Shown here: piece after piece, positions 57,966 to 64,000 of the stretch
Layout of the letters: each line of letters opens with the position of its first letter
Numbering within the stretch: the stretch's first letter is position 1
NCBI GenBank assembly: GCA_965232895.1
Contig: OZ247430.1
Span: 2,976,001 to 3,040,000, forward strand
Length of the DNA: 64,000 nt
Reading direction: 5' to 3'
Source of the DNA: Bin87 sp965232895
Lineage (GTDB): Bacteria; Chloroflexota; Dehalococcoidia; Lucifugimonadales; UBA3495
The notes under the pieces: model-generated
What the model was told of the DNA's origin: nothing
Database searches by the model: none
What the model saw: only the letters and a program-made list of their open reading frames with translations
Position numbers and translations under genes: made by a program

Positions 57966-58931
57966 ATGGTGGATTTGGGAACGATTGAGCGGGTTGACCT
58001 GCGGCAAGTTTGGCCGCACGAAGCACAGGATTTTACGCCTTGGCTCGCTGAGAATCTTGATGTGTTGGGAGAGGCGCTGGGACTGGATTTGGAATTTCAG
58101 GAACAGGAGGCCAGGGTAGGGCCGTTTTTCCTGGACGTGCTGGCTTACGACCGGGGCAATGACCGACCGGTGATAATTGAAAACCAGTTGGAGGCCACTA
58201 ATCACACCCATTTGGGACAGTTGCTTACCTACGCGGCGGGCTATGACGCCGGCGTGGTTATCTGGCTCACCGGCGATTTTCAGGACGAGCATCGGGCGGC
58301 GCTGGATTGGCTCAACCAACGCACTGGAGAAGGTACGGAGTTTTTTGGTGTGGCGATGGAAGCCTGGAAGATTGACGGTTCTCGTGCCGCTCCGCATTTC
58401 AGGATCGTTGCTGCTCCCAACACATGGTCGAAGAGCTCAGCGAAAGGTAGAACGGTTAGAGGTGGAGGAGCCGGTTCCGAGCGAGGTGAACGTTACCGGG
58501 CATTCTTTCAATCCATTGTCGATACTCTGCGTGAAGAGCATAAATTTACCAACCGCACCCAAGCAGGGATCAAACAGTGGGCTTCCTTCGCTTCTGGGTT
58601 TGGCGGAATCGGATACGGTCTTTGCTTTGTTTACGGCCGAAATATAGCCAGGGTTGAGGTCTATATCAGCCGCAGTGACCGTGAGGAGAACAAACTGATA
58701 TTCGATGGGTTGTCCGAACACAAGGAAAGCATCGAATCGCAAGCAATGGGTTCGGGTTGGTGGGAATGGGAACGGCTGGACAACCGCTCGGCGTGCCGCA
58801 TTTCTCAAGTGCGGAACGGTAAAATTGACGATGATCCCGAAACGCTGGCGGAATTACAGGACTGGATGGTGGAACGCCTGCTGACGTTCAAGCGAGTGTT
58901 TGAGCCGCATCTCGCGGAACTGGTGGAGTAG
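57966..58931 (+). CDS. DUF4268 domain protein with PD-(D/E)XK nuclease-like N-terminus
   Basis: The 321-residue protein starts with a nuclease-like region: GPFFLDVLAYDRGNDRPVIIENQLEATNHTHLGQLLTYAAGYDAGVVIWL, where D and ENQ fit the D...E-x-Q positions of the restriction-endonuclease fold. A C-terminal DUF4268 domain follows (RYRAFFQSIVDTLREEHKFTN to WEWERL). Homologues are often found near defence genes. Here it lies between aspartic protease genes in one direction with short gaps. Nuclease activity is inferred, not shown. Confidence 0.8.
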   Translation: MVDLGTIERVDLRQVWPHEAQDFTPWLAENLDVLGEALGLDLEFQEQEARVGPFFLDVLAYDRGNDRPVIIENQLEATNHTHLGQLLTYAAGYDAGVVIWLTGDFQDEHRAALDWLNQRTGEGTEFFGVAMEAWKIDGSRAAPHFRIVAAPNTWSKSSAKGRTVRGGGAGSERGERYRAFFQSIVDTLREEHKFTNRTQAGIKQWASFASGFGGIGYGLCFVYGRNIARVEVYISRSDREENKLIFDGLSEHKESIESQAMGSGWWEWERLDNRSACRISQVRNGKIDDDPETLAELQDWMVERLLTFKRVFEPHLAELVE

Positions 58932-58981
58932 CGGCTGGTACACTGCGTCCCGGCAATTACGATCACGGGGTGACATTTGGC

Positions 58982-59359
58982 ATGGGAACTTTCAGCGTAC
59001 AGTTGACGGTGGGCAACCCGAGTTTTGCGACCCGGGAGACGGTTGACGCGCTTGTGGATACGGGCGCCACATTTTCGGTGATGCCGTCCAGCCTGTTGCG
59101 TCGTCTGGGTATTGAGCCGACTAGGACGCGAAGGCTCCGCTTGGCCAACGGACAGGTAGAAGAACGTCAAACTGGAATGGCTTTCTTTGAGGTTGATGGC
59201 ATTGACGGTGAAGCCATGGTCGTCTTTGGTCCGGAGAACCTTTACTTATTGGGAGCGACCACCCTGGAGGTTCTGTTGCTTGTGGTTGATCCGATAAACA
59301 AGCAACTTGTTCCTGAAGTTGGTCTGCTGATGCAGGGTGGTGATGACGACGTTTGCTGA
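58982..59359 (+). CDS. Retropepsin-like aspartic protease C
   Basis: The 125-residue product has VDALVDTGATFSVMPSSLLRR (VDTGAT at 25-30), RLRLANGQVEERQTG and LYLLGATTLEVLLLVVDP, closely matching protease A in order and length. ATG 58982 was chosen by analogy with protease A (both begin MG-x-F-x-V); a GTG 12 bp upstream is possible. Its 3' end overlaps the start of a truncated gene. Confidence 0.84.
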   Translation: MGTFSVQLTVGNPSFATRETVDALVDTGATFSVMPSSLLRRLGIEPTRTRRLRLANGQVEERQTGMAFFEVDGIDGEAMVVFGPENLYLLGATTLEVLLLVVDPINKQLVPEVGLLMQGGDDDVC

Positions 59360-59515
59360 CGATGGCCACTACGGAGAAGCCCTCGCTCTGGCCCATGAAG
59401 CCGGCTGGACCGACGGGCTGCCCGTGGCGCTCCCTACGGCGGAGCGGGTGCGCGAGTTGGTGGAGGCTTCGGGGCGTTCGGCGCTGGAGTTGGTGGGGGA
59501 GGCGCCGCCGCGCAG
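59343..59515 (+). pseudogene. 5' fragment of a gene with the WTDGLPV motif, truncated by an IS remnant
   Basis: The frame TTFADDGHYGEALALAHEAG continues with WTDGLPVALPTAERVRELVEASGRSALELVGEAPPRR, an N-terminus shared by a family common in SAR202-type genomes (pattern WTDGLPVVPPT...GEVPPR). Similarity ends at about 59515, where an IS5-type transposase fragment begins on the other strand; the frame then runs on meaninglessly to 59615. Confidence 0.55.
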
Positions 59516-59645
59516 GGCGTACAGGATGCAGTTGATCACCTCGCGAAGATCGACGGTTCTGGGATGTCCGCGGGTGGTGTCTGGAGGCAACAGCGGTTCC
59601 AGAACGTCCCACTGAGCATCGGTCTGGGGGGAGCCATGACTCTAC
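59510..59645 (-). mobile_element. IS5-family transposase N-terminal fragment
   Basis: Read on the minus strand, TDAQWDVLEPLLPP then GHPRTVDLREVINCILYALRGG matches the N-terminal DUF4096 segment of IS5-group transposases (pattern W..l.pLLP...GRPR.vdlR.v.nailY). It lacks a proper start and is cut after about 45 residues. No inverted repeats were found around it. Confidence 0.72.
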
Positions 59646-59885
59646 TGACTGCGTGGACTGGAGCAAAGCCCGCCGCGTTCGATTCCCCAACCTCAAATCC
59701 GCGACCTCAAACTGACGCCGCCGGAGGAGTTGGCTCAGGCCGCCGAGTCGGAGACTGCTGCCGATCAGGTCAACCGGCCGGCGCGCCAAATCCGGCGTAA
59801 TTCCTAACGGCCCCGCTATGGCATCGGCAGGGCCGTTGACGTTATAGTTGGCCGGCATCCGTCAGCGCGCATTTGTGGCACACTT
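59646..59885. other. Gap upstream of dnaX
   Basis: No gene is seen. A short hairpin AACGGCCC (59806-59813) / GGGCCGTT (59830-59837) lies about 50 bp before the dnaX start. No clear promoter hexamers were found. Confidence 0.4.
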
Positions 59886-61541
59886 ATGACCACTTCGTCC
59901 CAGGTTTATTACCGCAAGTGGCGGCCGGGCACGTTCTCCGACCTGGCCGGCCAGGAGCACGTGGGCAACACGCTCCGGCAGGCCGTAATGCAGGGCCGGG
60001 TCAGCCACAGCTACCTGTTCTGCGGCACTCGCGGCAGCGGCAAGACCACCACCGCGCGCGTCCTGTCCAAGGCCGTCAACTGCCTGGACCCGCAGGAGGG
60101 AGACCCCTGCGAACGGTGCGCCATCTGCGTGTCCATCAACGAGGGCCGCAACCTGGACATCATCGAGCTGGACGCGGCCAGCAATCGCGGCGTGGAAGAG
60201 ATCCGCGAGATTCGCGATAAGGTCCACTTCCAACCGGCCCAGAACCGGCGCAAGGTCTATATCATCGACGAAGCCCACATGCTCACCCGCGAGGCTTCCA
60301 ACGCCTTCCTCAAGACCCTGGAAGAGCCGCCGGCCCACGTCATATTCATTCTCTGCACCACCGAAGCCGACCGCATCCTGCCCACCATCCTGTCGCGCTG
60401 CCAGCGCTACGATTTCCGCCGCCTGCCCGGCCAGACCATCTACGACCGCCTGGCCTACATCACCGACCAGGAGGGGGTGGCCGTCCAGCCCGACGCCCTG
60501 CGCATGGTGGCGCGCAACGCCGGCGGTTCCATGCGCGACGCTCTGAACATGCTGGAGCAGTTGGCAGTATCGTCTGATCGGGAAATTACGCTCGCCGACG
60601 TCGAAGAAGCCCTGGGCCTGGTGCGCAGCGAAGCCTATCTGATCCTGGCCCAGAAGATGCTGGCCGGGGACACGTCGGGTTCGCTGGAGACCATCAACGA
60701 CGTGGTGTGGGAAGGCGGTGAGCCGCGCCAGTTGCACCGGCAGACCCTGGAAATCCTGCGCTCCATACTGCTGCTGTCGTGGGACGCCGGCGAGACTCTG
60801 GATCTCCCACCGGACGTGCTGTCCGCCCTTAAAGCGGAGGCGCAGAAACACGACGCTGGGACCATATTGCGCGCCGTCCGGGTCTGGGGCGAGGCCAGCC
60901 TGCGTTACGACGCGCCATCAACGCTGCCGCTGGAAATCGCGGCGGCGGAGATTTGCCGGAAAGACGCCATCCAGGAAGCCCCTCCGGTGACTGCATCCGC
61001 GGCGTCGCCCCCGCCTCCTGCGCCAGCCCGCCAGCCGCGACGAGTGGCCCCACCCGCCGGCCCGCCAGCCCGCGAGTCTCGACCTGCTCCCGCCCCGGCG
61101 GCGCGGCAGTCGCCGCCGGCCAGTCCCGAGGCTCCGGCCCGCTCCAATGCGCCGGCCGCATCCTCCGACAGCCTGCAAGGAAAGTGGGAACAGGCGGTCC
61201 GGCAACTGGGCCGCGTCAAGGGCAGCAAATACAACCTGGGCGCGCTCCTGCGAGACTGCCGGCCCAACAGCGTCCACCTGTCCGACGATGCCGCGACGCT
61301 GGTGTTGCCCTTCACCAACACCGCCAATCTTGATCGGATGCAGGAAGAACTCAACGACCCTCGGGTTCGTGATACCATTGAGCAGGCTATAGAACAGTGC
61401 TTCGGCGAGCGCCATTCGTTCACGGTCACCCTGGTTGGAACCAACGGTGACGGCGACCGCCCGGCCCGTAATCCAATGCAGGACAGCCCTCTATACCGCA
61501 CCGCCATCGGCCTGGGAGCGCGTCCTATCGAGGAAAACTAG
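59886..61541 (+). CDS. dnaX: DNA polymerase III gamma/tau subunit
   Basis: The 551-residue clamp-loader ATPase has VYYRKWRPGTFSDLAGQEHV, Walker A GTRGSGKTTTAR, the zinc cysteines CLDPQEGDPCERCAIC, DEAH-type IIDEAHMLTREASNAFLKTLEEPP and sensor ILSRCQRYDFRRL. Residues about 360-430 are a Pro/Ala-rich linker; the C-terminal part is a tau-like domain. It loads the beta clamp at the replication fork. The order dnaX-ybaB-recR is conserved in bacteria. Confidence 0.96.
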   Translation: MTTSSQVYYRKWRPGTFSDLAGQEHVGNTLRQAVMQGRVSHSYLFCGTRGSGKTTTARVLSKAVNCLDPQEGDPCERCAICVSINEGRNLDIIELDAASNRGVEEIREIRDKVHFQPAQNRRKVYIIDEAHMLTREASNAFLKTLEEPPAHVIFILCTTEADRILPTILSRCQRYDFRRLPGQTIYDRLAYITDQEGVAVQPDALRMVARNAGGSMRDALNMLEQLAVSSDREITLADVEEALGLVRSEAYLILAQKMLAGDTSGSLETINDVVWEGGEPRQLHRQTLEILRSILLLSWDAGETLDLPPDVLSALKAEAQKHDAGTILRAVRVWGEASLRYDAPSTLPLEIAAAEICRKDAIQEAPPVTASAASPPPPAPARQPRRVAPPAGPPARESRPAPAPAARQSPPASPEAPARSNAPAASSDSLQGKWEQAVRQLGRVKGSKYNLGALLRDCRPNSVHLSDDAATLVLPFTNTANLDRMQEELNDPRVRDTIEQAIEQCFGERHSFTVTLVGTNGDGDRPARNPMQDSPLYRTAIGLGARPIEEN

Positions 61542-61561
61542 CAGGAGGCTCCGTACATATC

Positions 61562-61864
61562 ATGGTGAACCGCAAGATGATGCGCCAGGCCCAGCAGCTG
61601 CAGAACCGGTTGGCCAAGGCCCAGCAGGAATTGGAAGAGATGACCGTGGAAGGTTCCGCCGGCGGTGGTGTCGTGCGCGTGACCATGACGGGCAAGCAGG
61701 AAGTCACCGCGGTGGTCATCGAACCGGAAGCCGCGGAAGACATCGATCTTCTTCAGGACCTGGTCGCCGCCGCGGTCAACGATGCCTCCAATCGGACCCA
61801 GGAACTCGCCGCGCAGAAGATGGGGGCGGTGACGGGCGGCATGAATATACCCGGCCTGTTCTGA
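61562..61864 (+). CDS. ybaB: YbaB/EbfC nucleoid-associated protein
   Basis: The 100-residue protein has the YbaB pattern: MMRQAQQLQNRLAKAQQELEEMTVEGSAGGGVVRVTMTGKQEVTAVVI and LQDLVAAAVNDASNRTQELAAQKM, a coiled dimer that binds DNA. It lies 20 bp after dnaX and before recR, the usual order. Confidence 0.95.
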   Translation: MVNRKMMRQAQQLQNRLAKAQQELEEMTVEGSAGGGVVRVTMTGKQEVTAVVIEPEAAEDIDLLQDLVAAAVNDASNRTQELAAQKMGAVTGGMNIPGLF

Positions 61865-61892
61865 CCCACCGGTCAACCGGCGCTGACGACCT

Positions 61893-61920
61893 GCCGGGGC
61901 GAATGATCACTCGCCCCGGC
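61893..61920. terminator. 28-nt near-perfect palindrome
   Basis: GCCGGGGCGAATGA and its inverted partner (one mismatch pair) around a TGATCA centre, in the gap between ybaB and recR. It closely resembles the palindrome at 17807-17834. Confidence 0.55.
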
Positions 61921-61952
61921 AACGCAGACCGCGTTCTTTCGTCCGAACCAAC

Positions 61953-62576
61953 ATGGTCAGCGAGTACAACCCGGGCACGGCGCGGTCACTGAGCCGGCTC
62001 ATTGACGAGCTCAACCGGTTGCCCGGCATCGGCCCCAAGAGCGCCCAGCGCATCGCCGACCACGTCATCCGAATGCCGGGAGAAGAGGCCAGATCGCTGG
62101 CCGACGCAATCCTGGAGGCCCGGGACAGCCTGGTGTTCTGCGAGCAGTGCCGCAACCTCACCGATGCCTCCCCCTGCGAAATCTGCTCCAATCCCCAGCG
62201 CAACCAGGAACAGATCTGCGTGGTGGAAGAGCGGCGCGACCTCGTGGCGCTGGAACGGACCCACGCCTACCGCGGGTTGTACCACGTGCTCCACGGGGTG
62301 CTTTCCCCGCTCAACGGGGTTGGCCCGGAAGACATCCATCTGCCGCAACTGTTCGAGCGGCTGCGTGAAACCGGCAGCCCGTTCCAGGAATTGATAGTGG
62401 CGACCAACCCGACCCTGGAAGGCGACGCCACCGCCGATTTCATCAGTCGCCGCCTGACCGGCACGGGCATCCATATCACGCGCCTGGCCCGGGGACTGCC
62501 CGTTGGCGGCTCGCTGGAGTTCGCCGACGAGACCACGCTGAGTCGGGCGCTGGCCGGCCGCAGCGCGGTGGAATAG
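61953..62576 (+). CDS. recR: Recombination mediator RecR
   Basis: The 207-residue protein has an N-terminal HhH (LSRLIDELNRLPGIGPKSAQRIADHVIRM), a four-cysteine zinc finger (CEQCRNLTDASPCEIC) and a TOPRIM domain (ICVVEERRDLVALER, YHVLHGVLSPLNGVGPEDI). With RecO it loads RecA on SSB-coated gaps. The recO gene follows directly. Confidence 0.96.
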   Translation: MVSEYNPGTARSLSRLIDELNRLPGIGPKSAQRIADHVIRMPGEEARSLADAILEARDSLVFCEQCRNLTDASPCEICSNPQRNQEQICVVEERRDLVALERTHAYRGLYHVLHGVLSPLNGVGPEDIHLPQLFERLRETGSPFQELIVATNPTLEGDATADFISRRLTGTGIHITRLARGLPVGGSLEFADETTLSRALAGRSAVE

Positions 62577-62592
62577 CCTCGGGAGCCGGGCG

Positions 62593-63354
62593 ATGACCTC
62601 AACCCGAACCTATCGCGCCCTGGGCCTGACACTGCGCAGATCGCCGATGCGGGAAGCCGACCTGCTGTCGGTGATTTACACCCGCGAGTACGGCAAGCTG
62701 GAATTGCTGGCGCGCGGAGCGCAACGCCTCACCAGCAAGCTGATGGGCCACCTGGAACCTCTGACCCTGGTACGGGTTTCCGTCGCCCGCGGCCGTTCCA
62801 TGGACCAGGTCACCGAGGCTGAGGTTGTCGACGCTTTCCCCGCCGTCAAGAGCGGTTACGAGAATGCGGCGCGCGGGCTCTACGTCGTCGAACTGGTCGA
62901 TGGTTTCAGCGCGCTGTCTGCCGCCAACGCGGAACTGTTTGACCTGGCCGTGCAGACCCTGGCAGCGCTGGGCACGGCCGGCAATGCTGATCTCGCCCTG
63001 CGGTATTTCGACCTGCAACTGCTCCGGTTGTCCGGTTTCCTGCCGGAACTCTACGTTTGCGTGGAATGCGGTGAGGAACTGGAACCCGACCGCCACCGGT
63101 TCGCCGTGGGAGCCGGCGGCGCGCTGTGCCCCGGCTGCGGCCCAACCGACGTGGTGGTGAGGCCGTTGTCGTTGTCCGCGCTGAAACTGCTGCGGCTCCT
63201 GCATCGCACAGAATCCGTCGCAATCCTGCCTGAGCTGGCGGTTCCGCCAGCTGTGGACCGCGAGGTGCGTGAGGCGCTGCATGCGACGTTACAGTATTGG
63301 TTGGACCGCAGGGTGCGCTCCCAGGAATTTTTGGAAACTGTAAAATTCGTCTGA
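62593..63354 (+). CDS. recO: DNA repair protein RecO
   Basis: The 253-residue product starts TYRALGLTLRRSPMREADLLSVIYTREYGKLELLARGA (OB-fold), has the helical middle LFDLAVQTLAALGTAGNADLALRYFDLQLLRLSGFLPEL and a CVECG...CPGCG zinc finger. RecO anneals DNA and acts with RecR in gap repair. The gene is 16 bp after recR, giving a RecOR operon. Confidence 0.93.
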   Translation: MTSTRTYRALGLTLRRSPMREADLLSVIYTREYGKLELLARGAQRLTSKLMGHLEPLTLVRVSVARGRSMDQVTEAEVVDAFPAVKSGYENAARGLYVVELVDGFSALSAANAELFDLAVQTLAALGTAGNADLALRYFDLQLLRLSGFLPELYVCVECGEELEPDRHRFAVGAGGALCPGCGPTDVVVRPLSLSALKLLRLLHRTESVAILPELAVPPAVDREVREALHATLQYWLDRRVRSQEFLETVKFV

Positions 63355-63638
63355 ACGTGAACGGGACGGCTATTGACCCGTCAACCGCCAATGGCGTACA
63401 AGTCCGTGGCATACCTGCCATGCAGAGTTCCCGTCATTTGATCGGGCGCATATGATCGGGCGCATAATTCGACAGCGATAGCAACTCGCGCGGCGCCTTG
63501 GGACACACATCCCGGTTCATCAACACATCGTTGGGTCCTGCCGCAAATTTGGGTCCTGCTGCAAATATTGTTCAACGTCCGCGATGATGGGCGGCCCGCG
63601 CCGGAAAGGCGACTCGGGAGCGTTTGGGGAGTGTTTGA
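63355..63638. other. Gap between recO and the biotin carboxylase gene
   Basis: No gene. It has two short direct duplications: GATCGGGCGCATA (twice, about 63440-63465) and TGGGTCCTGCYGCAAAT (twice, about 63533-63566). Confidence 0.45.
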
Positions 63639-64000
63639 ATGTTTGACAAAGTATTGGTGGCAAATCGCGGCGAGATTGCCGCTCGCATCATCCGCACGTG
63701 CCAGCGCATGGGGATCGCGACCGTGGCCGTGTATTCCGAGGCGGACTCCGGCGCCATGCACACCCGCATGGCCGACCAGTCCGTGTGCATCGGCGGGGCC
63801 GCGGCCAGGGATTCCTACCTGAACGTGGACGCAGTGCTGGATGCCTGCCACGCCACGGGCGCCGCGGCAATCCACCCGGGGTACGGCTTCCTCTCCGAGA
63901 ACAGCGAACTGTCGCGCCGCTGCAAAACCGAAGGGGTGGTGTTCATCGGGCCGGGCGAAGAGGTGCTCAACCAGATGGGCGACAAGCTCTCCGCCCGTCG
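63639..64000 (+). CDS. Acetyl-/propionyl-CoA carboxylase biotin carboxylase subunit, 3' end cut by the window
   Basis: The visible 120 residues start MFDKVLVANRGEIAARIIR and continue TCQRMGIATVAVYSEADSGAMHTRMADQSVCIG, AAIHPGYGFLSENSELSRRC and the GVVFIGPGEEVLNQMGDKLSAR segment, the biotin-carboxylase N-domain and start of the ATP-grasp domain. It would carboxylate biotin on a BCCP. Whether it is AccC or a fused alpha subunit of an acyl-CoA carboxylase cannot be decided from the part shown. Confidence 0.93.
   Translation, partial: MFDKVLVANRGEIAARIIRTCQRMGIATVAVYSEADSGAMHTRMADQSVCIGGAAARDSYLNVDAVLDACHATGAAAIHPGYGFLSENSELSRRCKTEGVVFIGPGEEVLNQMGDKLSAR

Overview
This GC-rich 64 kb window reads as a bacterial chromosome, most plausibly a Chloroflexota of the Dehalococcoidia/SAR202 type. 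That placement is inference. It rests on the gene inventory (LLM-type flavin oxidoreductase, enolase-superfamily enzyme, paired TPP enzymes, hydantoinase A/B, alpha/beta hydrolases, amidohydrolase), frequent TTG/GTG starts, a CGAAC-N4-GTTTG LexA operator and many short MITE-like repeats. No rRNA, tRNA, CRISPR array or intact transposase was found.

Layout. 1-3.5 kb: cut BtuF-like binding protein, Uma2 nuclease, folD, queA. 3.8-12 kb: M20 peptidase, enoyl-CoA hydratase, a fused nucleotidyltransferase-HEPN protein, then a PLP enzyme with hydantoinase/oxoprolinase A and B. 12-24.5 kb: scattered catabolic genes (PPOX-like, Asp-box propeller, amidohydrolase, epoxide hydrolase, alpha/beta hydrolase, LLM oxidoreductase, TPP enzyme, EVE protein) separated by dense repeats. 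24.4-38.4 kb: mostly housekeeping: queG-dut, groEL, rpsT, lexA, the nusA-ylxR-infB-rbfA-truB cluster (without rimP) ending in nrtS, then an Rrf2 regulator with moeB and cysM, which suggests sulfur transfer to cysteine. 38.4-41.3 kb: an island of unrecognised small secreted proteins. 41.4-45.5 kb: a thioesterase, then a translationally coupled larB-flippase-UbiA run. 46-49.7 kb: oligopeptide-type ABC binding protein (one-base frameshift) and two permeases, no ATPase. 50-55.3 kb: zinc-ribbon protein, CMD protein, second TPP enzyme, a triplicated coiled-coil gene, a methylenetetrahydrofolate reductase family gene and an mqnA-like gene. 55.7-59.4 kb: enolase-superfamily enzyme, then a cassette of three retropepsin-like proteins, a small partner and a DUF4268 nuclease-like protein. 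59.5-64 kb: IS5 remnant, dnaX-ybaB-recR-recO, and the start of a biotin carboxylase.

The strongest unexplained signal is the repeat landscape. At least five families of 130-190 bp elements have different terminal inverted repeats and, for several copies, target-site duplications of 8-10 bp visible in the sequence. Different end-types carry the same few internal palindromic cores, one element is nested in another, and the TA-ended family begins exactly at the stop codon of the adjoining gene in all three copies. No autonomous element able to move them is in the window. The protease/nuclease cassette (56.9-59.4 kb), the secreted-protein trio (38.9-40.6 kb) and the triplicated gene with metF-tail relics (52.6-53.6 kb) are the best candidates for undescribed functions.
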